A DNA stretch of 64,000 bases from Falsirhodobacter algicola (lineage in GTDB: Bacteria; Pseudomonadota; Alphaproteobacteria; Rhodobacterales; Rhodobacteraceae), in contig NZ_CP047289.1 in assembly GCF_018279165.1 (NCBI RefSeq), positions 744,001-808,000 on the forward strand, written 5' to 3'. Within the stretch, counting starts at the first letter, position 1. Each line of letters starts with the position of its first letter. Position numbers and translations under genes: made by a program. This document shows positions 36,133 to 45,850 of this stretch, piece by piece. The notes below the pieces were generated by a model that worked only from the letters and a program-made list of their open reading frames with translations, did no database searches and was not told the origin of the DNA.

Positions 36133-36915
36133 ATGCGTATTCTGATCACGAACGATGACGGCATCAACGCGCCGGGCCTCGAGGTGCTGCACGAAATCGC
36201 GCAGGACATCGCCGGCACCACGGGCGAGGTATGGACCGTCGCCCCCGCGTTCGAGCAGTCGGGCGTCGGGCATTGCGTCAGCTACACGCACCCCATGCTC
36301 TTCTCGCAGTTGGGCGAACGGCGTTTCGCGGCCGAAGGCAGCCCCGCCGATTGCGTGTTGGCCGCCATCTACGAGGTGTTCGGCGGCGCGCGTCCGGACC
36401 TGATCCTGTCCGGGGTGAACCGCGGCAACAACTCGGCCGAGAATGTGCTCTATTCCGGCACCATCGGCGGGGCGATGGAAGGCGCGCTGCAGGGCGTGCC
36501 CGCGATCGCGCTGTCGCAGTATATGGGCCCCGGCACCCGCGCCCTCGCCGACCCGTTCGAAGCGGCGCGCACCCATGGCGCGACCCTCGTGCGCCGGCTT
36601 CTGGAGCGTGGGATGTGGGACGAGGCGGATTACCGGCTGTTCTACAACATCAACTTCCCCCCGGTCGCGGCGGCGGATGTCCAAGGTGTGCGCGTGGCCG
36701 CCCAAGGCTATCGGCGCGACAGCTTCTTTTCGACCGAGCCGCAGATCTCCCCCTCGGGGAAGCGCTTCGTCTGGATCAAGGGCGGCCCGCAAGGCACCAC
36801 CGCCCCCGGAACCGACGCGGCCGTGAACCTCGATGGCTACATCTCGGTCACGCCGCTGCGCTGCGATCTGACGGCGCATGACAGCCTGAAGGAGCTGGAG
36901 GCCGCGCTTGCATGA
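36133..36915 (+). CDS. surE: 5'-nucleotidase SurE
   Basis: 260-residue metal-dependent survival protein that removes phosphate from nucleoside 5'- or 3'-monophosphates. [15 protein letters not shown] at the N terminus carries the metal-binding Asp-Asp; [25 protein letters not shown] (quoted in part: [12 protein letters not shown] then SGTVGGA-like) forms the rest of the site near residues 96-120. Length typical. Its last four bases overlap the pcm start, the usual surE-pcm coupling in proteobacteria. Confidence 0.96.
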   Translation: MRILITNDDGINAPGLEVLHEIAQDIAGTTGEVWTVAPAFEQSGVGHCVSYTHPMLFSQLGERRFAAEGSPADCVLAAIYEVFGGARPDLILSGVNRGNNSAENVLYSGTIGGAMEGALQGVPAIALSQYMGPGTRALADPFEAARTHGATLVRRLLERGMWDEADYRLFYNINFPPVAAADVQGVRVAAQGYRRDSFFSTEPQISPSGKRFVWIKGGPQGTTAPGTDAAVNLDGYISVTPLRCDLTAHDSLKELEAALA

Positions 36916-37568
36916 CCGGTGAGGAGGACGAAGATCCCGCGGAACGGCAGATGCGCTTTCTCTATGCCCTGCGCTCGCATGGCATAACGGATGGCCGTGT
37001 GCTGACGGCGATGGAAAAGATCGACCGCGGCGCCTTCATCCGGGGGCTGTTCGCGCAGCGCGCCTATGACGACACGCCCCTGCCCATCGCCTGCGGTCAG
37101 ACGATCAGCCAGCCCTCGGTCGTGGGGCTGATGACGCAGGCGCTGTCGGTCAATGCGCGGGACAAGGTCTTGGAGGTGGGGACAGGCTCCGGCTATCAGG
37201 CCGCGATCCTCAGCCTTCTGGCGCGGCGGGTCTATACGGTGGACCGCTACCGCCGCCTCGTCCGCGAGGCGGAGGAGGTGTTCCGCGTCCTGAACCTGTC
37301 GAACATCACGACGATGGTGGGCGATGGCAGCCACGGCCTGCCCGAACAGGCCCCGTTCGACCGCATTCTTGTGACCGCCGCCGCCGAAGATCCGCCCGGG
37401 CCGTTATTGGCACAGTTGAAGATCGGCGGTATCATGGTGGTCCCTGTGGGCCAGACGGATACGGTCCAGACATTGATCAAGGTCACCCGCACCGAAGACG
37501 GCTTCGAATATGACGAACTGCGCTCCGTGCGGTTCGTCCCGCTGGTCGAAGGGCTGGGGGCGGAATGA
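36912..37568 (+). CDS. pcm: Protein-L-isoaspartate O-methyltransferase
   Basis: 218-residue SAM-dependent repair methyltransferase that acts on isoaspartyl residues of aged proteins. Motifs: [16 protein letters not shown] near residue 60, the SAM-binding [15 protein letters not shown] near residue 85, [21 protein letters not shown] near 137, and [10 protein letters not shown] terminus overlaps surE by ATGA. Together the two are linked to long-term survival; the LysM/LytM lipoprotein follows by 37 bases. Confidence 0.95.
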   Translation: MTGEEDEDPAERQMRFLYALRSHGITDGRVLTAMEKIDRGAFIRGLFAQRAYDDTPLPIACGQTISQPSVVGLMTQALSVNARDKVLEVGTGSGYQAAILSLLARRVYTVDRYRRLVREAEEVFRVLNLSNITTMVGDGSHGLPEQAPFDRILVTAAAEDPPGPLLAQLKIGGIMVVPVGQTDTVQTLIKVTRTEDGFEYDELRSVRFVPLVEGLGAE

Positions 37569-37605
37569 AGGGCGGCGGACCCGCCGCGAGGGAAAGGTTG
37601 GAACG

Positions 37606-38670
37606 ATGGTGATCTCTCATGGGCGGCTGCGCGCCGGAATGGTCCTGTCCGGCGTGGTGCTGCTGGCGGCATGTGCGCAGGGGCCGGTGGACTGGGATCT
37701 GCGCTCGGGCCTGAACACGGGCGCGGCGGCGACCAATGCCGCCTCGGACCGGCCGCAGCCGGATGCGCGCGGCGTCATCAGCTATCCGACCTATCAGGTG
37801 GCCGTGGCGCGTCAGGGCGATACCGTCACCAGCCTTGCACAGCGCGTCGGCGCCGATGCCGGTGAGATCGCCCGCTTCAACGCCATCGCCCCCGACACCG
37901 TTCTGCGCGGCGGCGAGGTTCTGGCCCTGCCGAGCGGCGCGGCCGCGCAGCCCGCCGTCGCGACCGCGCCCGTCTCGGGCCTGCAGACAAGCGCGATCGA
38001 GGTAACATCGCTCGATCCCGGCAGCGCGTCCGCACCGACACCGACGCAGGCCCCCACCAGCACCGCCAGCAGCGGCGCGCAACCTGCGCAGCACCGCGTG
38101 CAGCGGGGTGAGACGGCCTATTCCATCGCGCGGACCTACAACATCTCGCCGCGCGTGCTGGCGGATTGGAACGGGCTCGATTCGAACCTGTCGCTGCGCG
38201 AGGGTCAGGTTCTGCTGATCCCGGTGGATGGGGCGCAGGCCCCGGCCACGCCCGCCTCGGCCTCTGCCGCGACCCCGGCACCGGCCACGACGCCCGCAGC
38301 CGCCGCGCCTGCGCCGTCATCCTCGCGGCTTGCGATGCCCGCCAGCGGCAGCATCCTGCGCCCCTATTCCAAGGGCAAGAACGAGGGGATCGACATCGGT
38401 GCCGCCGCAGGATCGCCGGTGGTCGCCGCCGAATCCGGCACCGTCGCAGCGATTACGCGCGACACCGATCAAGTGCCGATCGTCGTGCTGCGCCACGACA
38501 ACAACCTGCTGACGGTCTATGCCGGGATCGACAATGTCACGGTGGAACGCGGCGCATCGGTCAGCCGGGGCCAGCAATTCGCGACGGTGCGCAATGCCAG
38601 CCCGGCCTTCCTGCATTTCGAGGTCCGCAACGGCTTCGAAAGCGTCGATCCCGCGCCTTATCTGCCCTGA
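37606..38670 (+). CDS. NlpD-like lipoprotein: two LysM domains and a degenerate LytM (M23) domain
   Basis: 354-residue exported lipoprotein; lipobox LLAAC with Cys23. LysM 1 at about 62-109, LysM 2 at about 163-207, a Pro/Ala-rich linker, then an M23/LytM domain at about 245-354. In active M23 peptidases the zinc ligands include H...D, HxH; here the first position is NEGIDIG with no His, and the later YAH is YAG, while LHFEVR is retained. This matches NlpD-type inactive LytM factors that activate cell-wall amidases at division. Position after surE-pcm is the same as nlpD in proteobacteria. Confidence 0.88.
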   Translation: MVISHGRLRAGMVLSGVVLLAACAQGPVDWDLRSGLNTGAAATNAASDRPQPDARGVISYPTYQVAVARQGDTVTSLAQRVGADAGEIARFNAIAPDTVLRGGEVLALPSGAAAQPAVATAPVSGLQTSAIEVTSLDPGSASAPTPTQAPTSTASSGAQPAQHRVQRGETAYSIARTYNISPRVLADWNGLDSNLSLREGQVLLIPVDGAQAPATPASASAATPAPATTPAAAAPAPSSSRLAMPASGSILRPYSKGKNEGIDIGAAAGSPVVAAESGTVAAITRDTDQVPIVVLRHDNNLLTVYAGIDNVTVERGASVSRGQQFATVRNASPAFLHFEVRNGFESVDPAPYLP

Positions 38671-39503
38671 TCGAGGCGCACGCCGCGCCGGGCCGCAAGG
38701 TCGGTGAAGAATTGCCACGCCACGCGGCCCGAGCGGGAGCCGCGTGTCGCCTGCCACTCGATCGCCTCGGCGCGCAGGGAATCGTCCGCCGCGATGCCGA
38801 AAGCCGCGCAATAGCCGTAGATCATCGCAAGGAAATCGTCCTGCGTGCAGGGATGGAAGCCCAGCCACAGCCCGAACCGGTCCGAGAGGGAGACTTTCTC
38901 TTCCACCGCTTCGGAGGGGCTGATCGCGCTCGACCGCTCGTTCTCGATCATGTCGCGCGGCATCAAATGCCGCCGGTTCGAGGTGGCATAGAGCACGACG
39001 TTCTGCGGCCGCCCCTCGATCCCGCCATCGAGCACCGCCTTCAGCGATTTATAGTGCTGATCGTCATGGCTGAAGGACAGATCGTCGAGGAACAGGACGA
39101 ACCGGTGTTCGGACGCGCGCAGATGGGTCAGCAGACGCTGCACGCTGGGCAGATCCTCGCGCGAGAGCTCCACGAGTTTGAGCGGCAGCCCTTCGTCCAG
39201 AAGCGTGCCGTGGATCGCCTTCACCAGCGAGGATTTCCCCATGCCCCGCGCGCCCCAGAGAAGCGCGTTGTTGGCGGGCAGGCCTTGGGCAAAATGGCGC
39301 GTATTCTCCAGCAGGGTATCGCGCGCCCGGTCCACACCGATCAGCAGCCCCAGATCCACCCGGTCCACGCGCGCCACCGGATGCAAGCGGTCGGGGCCGG
39401 TCTGCCAGATGAAGGCATCGGCGGAATCCAGATCCGGCCGAGGCGGCGCGGGAGGGGACATCCGCTCCAGCGCCTCGGCGATCCGTGTCAGGTCTTCAGT
39501 CAT
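38658..39503 (-). CDS. DUF815 AAA-type ATPase
   Basis: 281-residue ATPase of the DUF815 family. Walker A is [14 protein letters not shown] near residue 105, Walker [11 protein letters not shown] near residue 155, then a sensor-like [14 protein letters not shown]. No membrane segment. Its start overlaps the tatC stop by four bases, placing it in the tat operon, an arrangement I recall as common in Rhodobacteraceae; the function is not established. It overlaps the convergent NlpD-like gene end by 13 bases. Confidence 0.85.
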   Translation of the reverse strand: MTEDLTRIAEALERMSPPAPPRPDLDSADAFIWQTGPDRLHPVARVDRVDLGLLIGVDRARDTLLENTRHFAQGLPANNALLWGARGMGKSSLVKAIHGTLLDEGLPLKLVELSREDLPSVQRLLTHLRASEHRFVLFLDDLSFSHDDQHYKSLKAVLDGGIEGRPQNVVLYATSNRRHLMPRDMIENERSSAISPSEAVEEKVSLSDRFGLWLGFHPCTQDDFLAMIYGYCAAFGIAADDSLRAEAIEWQATRGSRSGRVAWQFFTDLAARRGVRLDQGR

Positions 39504-40360
39504 TTCTTCGCACTGTCCTCGGTGTCGTCATCTTCGAACCACAGGCCCTCGGCCCGGAGTTGCGCCTCGCGCCGCGCCTCGATCCGGCGGATCAGGAAGA
39601 TCGACACCTCGTAGAGCGGATAGATCGCGCAGAACAGGATCAGCTGGCTCATCACGTCGGGGGGCGTGGCGAAGGCCGACAGCAGCAGGATCGCCACCAG
39701 CGCATATTTGCGCACCGAGGCGAGCGCGTCGGCCGAGATGAGGCCCGATTTGCCCATCAGCGTCAGCAGCACCGGAAGCTGGAAGCAGAGGCCGAAGGCG
39801 AGGATGAACTTCATCGTCAGGCCGAGATATTCCTGAGCCGAGCCTTGGAACACGATCCCCGCATGCACCGCGCGGTCCGCCACATCCGAAGGCACCGGCG
39901 CGTCCTGCCCCTGCTGGAAGCCGAGGAAGAAATCGAAGGCCATCGGCAGGACGATGTAATAGCTGAAGGCCGCCCCGATCAGGAACATGATCGGCGATGC
40001 GAGGAGGAACGGCAGGAAGGCGCTTTTCTCGGACCGGTAGAGGCCGGGGGCGACGAAGCGCCACATTTGATAGCCGATGATCGGGAAGGCGAGGACGAGC
40101 CCGCCGAAGAAGGCGATGTTCACCGACACGAAGAAGCCTTCTTGCAGGCGGATCATAACCAGCCCGCAATCCTGCCCCCGCTGGGCCAGCGCATCACAGA
40201 CCGGGTGCGACAGGAAGTTGAAGACGTGCCGCGCAAAGGGGAACACGATGCAGACCGCCGCCACATAGGCAAGAAGCGACCACAGCACGCGCGAGCGGAG
40301 TTCCTTCAGGTGTTCCACCAGCGGGGCGCTGCTGTCGTCGATCGTTTCCTCGCGGCTCAT
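39500..40360 (-). CDS. tatC: Sec-independent protein translocase TatC
   Basis: 286-residue inner-membrane core of the Tat system, which exports folded proteins carrying twin-arginine signals. Six hydrophobic spans; the N-terminal cytoplasmic region has [20 protein letters not shown] (conserved Glu of the signal receptor site), and the first periplasmic loop contains [26 protein letters not shown] near residue 95 is family-typical. Overlaps tatB upstream and the DUF815 gene downstream by ATGA junctions. Confidence 0.96.
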   Translation of the reverse strand: MSREETIDDSSAPLVEHLKELRSRVLWSLLAYVAAVCIVFPFARHVFNFLSHPVCDALAQRGQDCGLVMIRLQEGFFVSVNIAFFGGLVLAFPIIGYQMWRFVAPGLYRSEKSAFLPFLLASPIMFLIGAAFSYYIVLPMAFDFFLGFQQGQDAPVPSDVADRAVHAGIVFQGSAQEYLGLTMKFILAFGLCFQLPVLLTLMGKSGLISADALASVRKYALVAILLLSAFATPPDVMSQLILFCAIYPLYEVSIFLIRRIEARREAQLRAEGLWFEDDDTEDSAKK

Positions 40361-40866
40361 CTGTCGGTCTTCTTGGGATGGGGTTTTCGGGGAACGGGCT
40401 TGCGCTGCACCGTGGCGCTGTCCACCTTGCGGCGGCGCACCGGCTGCGGCCGCGGCCGGGCGGGCTGCTGGACCGGCGGGGCCTTCAGCGCCTCGGCGGC
40501 GGGGGGCGGCGCGGTCACGGCGGCGGCGGAATGGCGCACCTCCTCGGCCGCGGCGACATTCTGCGCGGGCGTCGTGCGGGATGCCCGCATCGGATCCCAG
40601 CTTTCGAATTTGGTCGCGGCGGTCTTCACCGCATCAAGGCCGAGCGCGCGCGCCGAAGTCGCCTTGCGCAGATCGCTGGCCACATCGTTCACGCCGCTTT
40701 CCTTGGCCGCATCCTCCATCGCGCGCGAGAATTCGCGGGCCATCGACCGGGCCTTCGCGGTGAAGCGCCCGATCTGGCGGAACATCTCGGGCAGGTCCTT
40801 GGGCCCGACCACGATCAATGCGATCGTCCCGATCAGGATAAGCTCGCTCCAGCCGATGTCGAACAT
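40357..40866 (-). CDS. tatB: Sec-independent protein translocase TatB
   Basis: 169 residues: N-terminal span starting [21 protein letters not shown], an amphipathic helix ([21 protein letters not shown]) quoted in part as [15 protein letters not shown], and a long Ala/Pro/Arg-rich disordered tail. With TatC it forms the twin-arginine signal receptor. The basic tail ([23 protein letters not shown]) is longer than in E. coli. Coupled to tatC by overlap and separated from tatA by 7 bases. Confidence 0.95.
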   Translation of the reverse strand: MFDIGWSELILIGTIALIVVGPKDLPEMFRQIGRFTAKARSMAREFSRAMEDAAKESGVNDVASDLRKATSARALGLDAVKTAATKFESWDPMRASRTTPAQNVAAAEEVRHSAAAVTAPPPAAEALKAPPVQQPARPRPQPVRRRKVDSATVQRKPVPRKPHPKKTDR

Positions 40867-40873
40867 GCCGCGA

Positions 40874-41092
40874 TCAGACTTTCTTGCGCTCGGCCTCTTC
40901 GGGCGTCACGTCGCGGGCCTGATCGACCCGCTGGCGTTCGGCCTCGGTCTCGCTGTCGTTCACGCCTTTCTTGAAGGCCGTGATGCCTTTGCCCACCTCG
41001 CCCATGAGCGAGGACACCTTGCCGCGACCGAACAGCACAAGAACGATCACCGCGATCAGAAGAAGGCCCGGCAGGCCGATATTGTTAAGCAT
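40874..41092 (-). CDS. tatA: Sec-independent protein translocase TatA
   Basis: 72 residues: short N-terminal span LPGLLLIAVIVLVLFGRGK, the FGRGK hinge, then an amphipathic helix with LMGEVGKGITAFKKGV and a charged tail. Oligomerises to form the Tat pore or membrane-weakening patch. ATG at 41092 gives the family start MLNNIGLPG; the frame is open nine codons further upstream. First gene of tatABC-DUF815. Confidence 0.94.
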   Translation of the reverse strand: MLNNIGLPGLLLIAVIVLVLFGRGKVSSLMGEVGKGITAFKKGVNDSETEAERQRVDQARDVTPEEAERKKV

Positions 41093-41131
41093 CTTGCCAC
41101 TCCCTGCATCACCGCGCATGCGGTTTGCACC

Positions 41132-41159
41132 TATGTATGCATTTTCGCGGCCCGTTCAA
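41132..41159 (-). promoter_or_regulatory. Candidate sigma-70 promoter of the tat operon
   Basis: On the minus strand TTGAAC (41154-41159) and TACATA (41132-41137) with a 16-base spacer, about 40 bases before the tatA start. The -35 is good, the -10 weak. Confidence 0.3.
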
Positions 41160-41181
41160 AGCCCTTTCGGAACCGCGCCGA

Positions 41182-41958
41182 TCACATCGTCAGGTTCGTC
41201 TCGCCGCCATCGACCAAGATGTTCTGCCCCACGATGAACCGCGCCTGCTGCGAGCAGAGGAACGCGCAGACCGCCCCGAAATCGGCCGGATCGCCGTAGC
41301 TAAGGGTCGGGATGGCCGCTTCGCCCCGGCGGCGGGCTTCGTCGATGTCCACGCCGTCGCGGGCCGCGCGCCCCTGATCCAGCGCATCCGAACGCGCCGT
41401 GGCATGGGTGCCGGGCAGGATGTTGTTCACCGTCACCCCATGCGGCGCGACCTGCCGCGCCGTCCCGGCGACATAACCCGTCAGCCCCGAACGCGCCGCA
41501 TTCGACAGGCCAAGCTGCGCGATCGGCGCGCGCACCGATTTCGAGGTGATGTTGACCACCCGGCCCCAGCCCCGGTCGATCATGCCCGGCAGCAGCGCCG
41601 TCATCAGCGCGATCGGGGTCAGCATATTGGCATCGAGGGCCTTTTGAAAATCGCTCCGGTCCCAGTCGGACCACATGCCCGGAGGCGGCCCGCCGGCATT
41701 GGTCACGAGGATATCCACCCCGCCCGCAGCCGCCAGAACCCGCGCCTGCCCGTCCGGATCGGTGATGTCGGCGGCGACGGTCTGCACCTCGACGCCGTGG
41801 CGGCGCAGACGCGCTGCGGCCTCCTCCAGCGGGGCGGCGTTGCGGGCATTCAGCACGAGCGCGACCCCTGCCCGCGCCAATGCCTCGGCGCAGCCGAACC
41901 CGAGCCCCTTCGATCCGGCGCAGACCAGCGCCCGTTTTCCCGCGATTCCCAGATCCAT
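41182..41958 (-). CDS. Atypical SDR lacking the Tyr-x-x-x-Lys pair
   Basis: 258-residue Rossmann-fold protein of the SDR superfamily: cofactor motif CAGSKGLGFGCAEAL (13-27), DI in VAADIT, NAGG at 87-90. At the catalytic position the sequence reads QLGL151SNAA155RSGL, so Tyr is replaced by Leu and the active-site Lys by Ala, although the fold continues normally with VNNILPGTHAT. Such divergent SDRs are usually annotated as 3-oxoacyl-ACP-reductase-like; if it binds NAD(P) it may use other residues or not be a reductase. Single gene, divergent from prfC by 51 bases. Confidence 0.85.
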   Translation of the reverse strand: MDLGIAGKRALVCAGSKGLGFGCAEALARAGVALVLNARNAAPLEEAAARLRRHGVEVQTVAADITDPDGQARVLAAAGGVDILVTNAGGPPPGMWSDWDRSDFQKALDANMLTPIALMTALLPGMIDRGWGRVVNITSKSVRAPIAQLGLSNAARSGLTGYVAGTARQVAPHGVTVNNILPGTHATARSDALDQGRAARDGVDIDEARRRGEAAIPTLSYGDPADFGAVCAFLCSQQARFIVGQNILVDGGETNLTM

Positions 41959-42009
41959 CCCGTCTCTCCCTTACTGGACGCGCGATGCGCCGTGCTGTAT
42001 GTCGCGGCC

Positions 42010-43608
42010 ATGCTGGACAACCGCCCGACCCTTCCGCCCGAAATTGCCCGACGCCGGACCTTTGCGATCATCTCGCATCCCGACGCCGGAAAAACAACAT
42101 TGACCGAAAAGTTCCTGCTGTTCGGCGGTGCGATCCAGATGGCCGGACAGGTCCGCGCCAAGGGCGAGGCGCGCCGCACACGGTCCGACTTCATGAAGAT
42201 GGAGCAGGATCGCGGCATCTCCGTCTCCGCCTCGGCCATGTCATTCGAGTTCGGGCCTTATCGGTTCAACCTCGTCGACACGCCCGGCCACAGCGACTTT
42301 TCCGAAGACACCTACCGGACGCTGACGGCGGTCGATGCCGCGATCATGGTGATCGACGGCGCGAAGGGCGTCGAATCCCAGACGCGCAAGCTCTTCGAGG
42401 TTTGCCGCCTGCGCGATCTGCCGATCCTGACCTTCTGCAACAAGATGGACCGCGAATCCCGCGATGTGTTCGAGATCATCGACGAGATTCAGGAGAACCT
42501 TGCCATCGACGTGGCCCCGGCCTCGTGGCCGATCGGCATGGGCCGCGATTTCGTCGGGGCCTACGATCTTCTGCATGATCGGCTGGAGATCATGGACCGG
42601 GCCGACCGCAACAAGGTCGCCGAATCCATCAAGATCACCGGCCTCGACGATCCGCGCCTTGCCGATCACATTCCTGCCGACCTTCTGACGAAGTTCCGCG
42701 AAGAGATCGAGATGGCGCGCGAGCTGCTGCCCCGCTTCGACCGGCAAGCCTTCCTCGAGGGGCATATGACGCCGATCTGGTTCGGCTCGGCCATCAACTC
42801 GTTCGGGGTGAAGGAACTGATGGACGGCATGGGCGAATACGGCCCCGAGCCGCAGCCCCAGACCGCCAAGGAACGCCAGCTCGACGCCGGCGAGACCAAG
42901 GTCGCGGGCTTCGTGTTCAAGGTGCAGGCCAATATGGACCCCAAGCACCGCGACCGCGTGGCCTTCGTGCGCCTTGCCTCGGGGCATTTTGAACGCGGGA
43001 TGAAGCTGCTGCATGTCCGCTCCAAGAAGCAGATGGCGGTGTCGAACCCCGTGCTGTTCCTTGCCGCCGACCGCGAACTGGCCGAAGAGGCTTGGGCCGG
43101 CGACATCATCGGCATTCCGAACCACGGCCAGCTTCGCATCGGCGACGCCCTGACCGAGGGTGAGGCGCTGCATTTCACCGGCATCCCCTCATTTGCGCCC
43201 GAACTGCTGCAAGGCGTGCGCGCGGGCGATCCGATGAAGGCCAAGCACCTCGAAAAGGCGCTGATGCAATTCGCCGAGGAAGGCGCGGCCAAGGTCTTCA
43301 AGCCCATGATCGGCTCCGGCTTCATCGTGGGCGTCGTGGGCGCGCTGCAGTTCGAGGTTCTGGCCAGCCGGATCGAACAGGAATACTCCCTGCCCGTCCG
43401 GTTCGAGCCGTCGCAATTCTCCTCCGCCCGCTGGGTGCAGGGGCCGAAGACGGCGGTGGAAAAGCTGGTGAACGTCAACAAGGGCCATATAGCGACGGAC
43501 AGCGATGGCGACACCGTGTTCCTGACGCGCCTGCAATGGGACATCGACCGCGTGGTCCGCGATCACCCGGATATCCGGCTGACCGCCACCAAAGAGATGA
43601 TGGTCTGA
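42010..43608 (+). CDS. prfC: Peptide chain release factor 3
   Basis: 532-residue translational GTPase that recycles RF1/RF2 after peptide release. G domain: SHPDAGKTTLTEKFLLFGG (G1, residues about 19-37), RGISVSASAM (G2), DTPGHSDF (G3), NKMDRES (G4). Domains II and III follow, with TPIWFGSAINSFGV and ARWVQGPKTAVEKL. Length typical. ATG at 42010 (MLDNRPTLPPE) is the family start; the longer open frame into the SDR region is antisense noise. Confidence 0.96.
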   Translation: MLDNRPTLPPEIARRRTFAIISHPDAGKTTLTEKFLLFGGAIQMAGQVRAKGEARRTRSDFMKMEQDRGISVSASAMSFEFGPYRFNLVDTPGHSDFSEDTYRTLTAVDAAIMVIDGAKGVESQTRKLFEVCRLRDLPILTFCNKMDRESRDVFEIIDEIQENLAIDVAPASWPIGMGRDFVGAYDLLHDRLEIMDRADRNKVAESIKITGLDDPRLADHIPADLLTKFREEIEMARELLPRFDRQAFLEGHMTPIWFGSAINSFGVKELMDGMGEYGPEPQPQTAKERQLDAGETKVAGFVFKVQANMDPKHRDRVAFVRLASGHFERGMKLLHVRSKKQMAVSNPVLFLAADRELAEEAWAGDIIGIPNHGQLRIGDALTEGEALHFTGIPSFAPELLQGVRAGDPMKAKHLEKALMQFAEEGAAKVFKPMIGSGFIVGVVGALQFEVLASRIEQEYSLPVRFEPSQFSSARWVQGPKTAVEKLVNVNKGHIATDSDGDTVFLTRLQWDIDRVVRDHPDIRLTATKEMMV

Positions 43609-43611
43609 TCC

Positions 43612-44331
43612 ATGCCCACCTATCCCGGCGCACCCGACACCCTGATCTACAGGTGGCAGAAGCGCCGGAGCCGGATGGACCTTGGCCCCGGAGAGGATCT
43701 GCCGCTGGACGCCGACCTTGCGGCGCTGGCGGCGATGCCGGTCGGGCCGGACCCCTTCCCCGAGTCCTCCTCCGGGCATGCCGTGAAGGCGCGCGCGCTG
43801 CGCGAGGAATTCGCGGCGGGCACCGAACTTCATCTGCTGAACGGGCTGCTGATCGCCCATCTGCGCAAGCGGCGCTTTCCGCGCGGGGCGCGCAACCTGT
43901 TCCACCGCATCTGGGTGGAACAGGGCGAGGTGCTGTGCCGGCAGCTCCCCTCGCGCTGGCTGATCTCGTCGCTGATCACATTCGGCGATCACGGCCAGAC
44001 CGAGGGGGAGCGGCGGCTTGGCCTGTCGCTCGGGGTCCTGTTCTCGACGATGAAGCTTTATGAGCATGAGCGTCTGCGCTCGGGCCGCGATGCCTCGACC
44101 CCGTTTCAAAAGGCGGGCGGCGGCAGCCTGCCCCTTGACATGCCCGGCTTTGCGCTGCGCAGCGGTGGGCTCGACATCAACCTTTTGGCCCCCCTTTGGC
44201 AGGCCGCGCTGGCCGAACCCGTCGCCGGCCCCCCGGCCCAAGAGGTTCTGACGCGCCTGAACGACGATCCCCGCGGGCTTTTCGCGCGTCTGCAACGCAT
44301 GCGCGGCACGGACAGAGACGTGGAAACTTGA
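43612..44331 (+). CDS. Conserved-looking hypothetical protein downstream of prfC
   Basis: 239 residues, not recognised. No signal peptide or membrane span; basic and arginine-rich with a helical middle part (FHRIWVEQGEVLCRQLPSRW near residue 100, then LISSLITFGDHGQTEGERRLG). Starts 3 bases after the prfC stop and is therefore coupled to it. Codon use looks like the neighbours, so recent transfer is not suggested. A role with release factor 3 cannot be inferred beyond position. Confidence 0.65.
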   Translation: MPTYPGAPDTLIYRWQKRRSRMDLGPGEDLPLDADLAALAAMPVGPDPFPESSSGHAVKARALREEFAAGTELHLLNGLLIAHLRKRRFPRGARNLFHRIWVEQGEVLCRQLPSRWLISSLITFGDHGQTEGERRLGLSLGVLFSTMKLYEHERLRSGRDASTPFQKAGGGSLPLDMPGFALRSGGLDINLLAPLWQAALAEPVAGPPAQEVLTRLNDDPRGLFARLQRMRGTDRDVET

Positions 44332-44356
44332 CGTTTTCGTGTTTTTGCAATAACTG
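44328..44356 (+). promoter_or_regulatory. Candidate promoter upstream of the DEAD-box helicase
   Basis: TTGACG (44328-44333) and TAACTG (44351-44356) with 17 bases between; the -35 overlaps the stop of the preceding gene. The -10 is weak. Confidence 0.3.
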
Positions 44357-44422
44357 ACACACGGGCCGGTTCGGCCAGTGACGCCGGGACGCCCTCGGAA
44401 AATGCACGCGTCCCTTCATCCC

Positions 44423-44441
44423 TTGCGGTCCGATACCGCAA
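44423..44441. promoter_or_regulatory. Inverted repeat in the helicase 5' region
   Basis: TTGCGGT-CCGAT-ACCGCAA, a perfect 7-base inverted repeat, 13 bases before the helicase ATG. It may form a leader hairpin near the ribosome site or be an operator. Confidence 0.35.
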
Positions 44442-44454
44442 CCACAGGACGCAG

Positions 44455-45849
44455 ATGACGAAATTCTCCGACCTCGCGCTTGACCCCCGCGTGCTGAAAG
44501 CCGTTCAGGAAGCGGGCTATGAATCGCCGACGCCCATTCAGGCGCAGGCCATCCCCCACGCGCTGGAGGGCAAGGACGTGCTGGGCATCGCCCAGACGGG
44601 TACTGGCAAGACGGCCAGCTTCACCCTGCCCATGATCACCCTGCTGGGCAAAGGGCGCGCCCGCGCCCGCATGCCGCGCAGCCTCGTGCTGGCCCCGACG
44701 CGGGAGCTTGCGGCGCAGGTGGCCGAAAACTTCGACACCTATGCCAAGCATACCAAGCTGACGAAGGCCCTGCTGATCGGCGGCGTTTCCTTCGGGGAGC
44801 AGGACAAGCTGATCGACCGCGGCGTGGACGTGCTGATCGCAACGCCCGGCCGCCTTCTGGACCATTTCGAACGCGGCAAGCTGCTGCTTCAGGGTGTTCA
44901 GATCATGGTCGTCGACGAGGCGGACCGGATGCTCGACATGGGGTTCATCCCCGACATCGAACGCATCTTCAGCCTGACGCCCTTCACCCGCCAGACCTTC
45001 TTCTATTCGGCCACCATGGCCCCGGAGATCGAGCGGATCACCAACACCTTCCTGCAGAACGCGGTGAAGATCGAGGTGGCGCGTCAGAACTCCACCTCCG
45101 CCACGATCGAGCAGAAGCTGATCGCCGTCACGCCGAGCCGCAAGGACCGCAGCGCCGCCGACAAACGGCAGGTTCTGCGTGAATTGATCCGGGCCGAGGG
45201 CGCGCAATGCACCAACGCCATCATCTTCTGCAACCGGAAGATCGAGGTGGATGTCGTCGTGAAATCGCTGAAGGCGCATGGCTTCAACGCTGGCGCGATC
45301 CACGGCGATCTGGACCAGCGTCAGCGCATGGCGACGCTGGACGGGTTCCGCGAAGGTTCGTTGCAGCTTCTGGTGGCGTCGGACGTGGCGGCGCGCGGGC
45401 TCGATGTGCCCTCGGTCAGCCATGTCTTCAACTTCGACGTGCCGACCCACCCGGAGGATTACGTCCACCGCATCGGCCGGACCGGCCGCGCAGGCCGCAA
45501 GGGCAAAGCCTTCACGCTAGCGACCCCGGCGGACGAGAAATACGTGACCGCGATCGAAACGCTCGTCGGTCAGGCGATCCCGAAGGATGAGGCCCCGGCC
45601 GAAGCCGCCGCACCCGCTCCGGCACCGCGCGCGGAACCCGCGCCCGACCAGCCCGCAGCCGAACCCCGGTCGCGGTCGCGCAGCCGCCGGAAATCAGACC
45701 GGTCCGAACCGCAAAACGAGGCGCCGACGCCGGCACTGCAAGCTCCGGCGCAATCGAACGGCCCGGTGGTGGGCCTTGGCGATCATGTGCCAGAGTTTCT
45801 GCTGCGCAGCTTCGCGCTGCCCCCCCGCGACGACGCGGATCAGGATTGA
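44455..45849 (+). CDS. DEAD-box RNA helicase (RhlE-like)
   Basis: 464-residue ATP-dependent RNA helicase. Q motif YESPTPIQAQAIP, motif I AQTGTGKT, Ia PTREL, II DEAD in VVDEADRML, III SAT, then helicase domain 2 with IFCNRK, ARGLDVP and HRIGRTGR (VI). A Pro/Ala-rich then arginine/serine-rich low-complexity tail (about 378-430) suits RNA binding. RhlE-like by size and tail, but RhlB/SrmB assignment cannot be excluded. Roles in ribosome assembly or mRNA decay. Ends in a strong terminator. Confidence 0.9.
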   Translation: MTKFSDLALDPRVLKAVQEAGYESPTPIQAQAIPHALEGKDVLGIAQTGTGKTASFTLPMITLLGKGRARARMPRSLVLAPTRELAAQVAENFDTYAKHTKLTKALLIGGVSFGEQDKLIDRGVDVLIATPGRLLDHFERGKLLLQGVQIMVVDEADRMLDMGFIPDIERIFSLTPFTRQTFFYSATMAPEIERITNTFLQNAVKIEVARQNSTSATIEQKLIAVTPSRKDRSAADKRQVLRELIRAEGAQCTNAIIFCNRKIEVDVVVKSLKAHGFNAGAIHGDLDQRQRMATLDGFREGSLQLLVASDVAARGLDVPSVSHVFNFDVPTHPEDYVHRIGRTGRAGRKGKAFTLATPADEKYVTAIETLVGQAIPKDEAPAEAAAPAPAPRAEPAPDQPAAEPRSRSRSRRKSDRSEPQNEAPTPALQAPAQSNGPVVGLGDHVPEFLLRSFALPPRDDADQD

Positions 45850-45850
45850 A

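Noticed and set aside
37606-38670. Active M23 endopeptidase
   Set aside because: The zinc-ligand His positions are replaced (NEGIDIG, YAG), so the LytM domain is more likely an inactive amidase activator.
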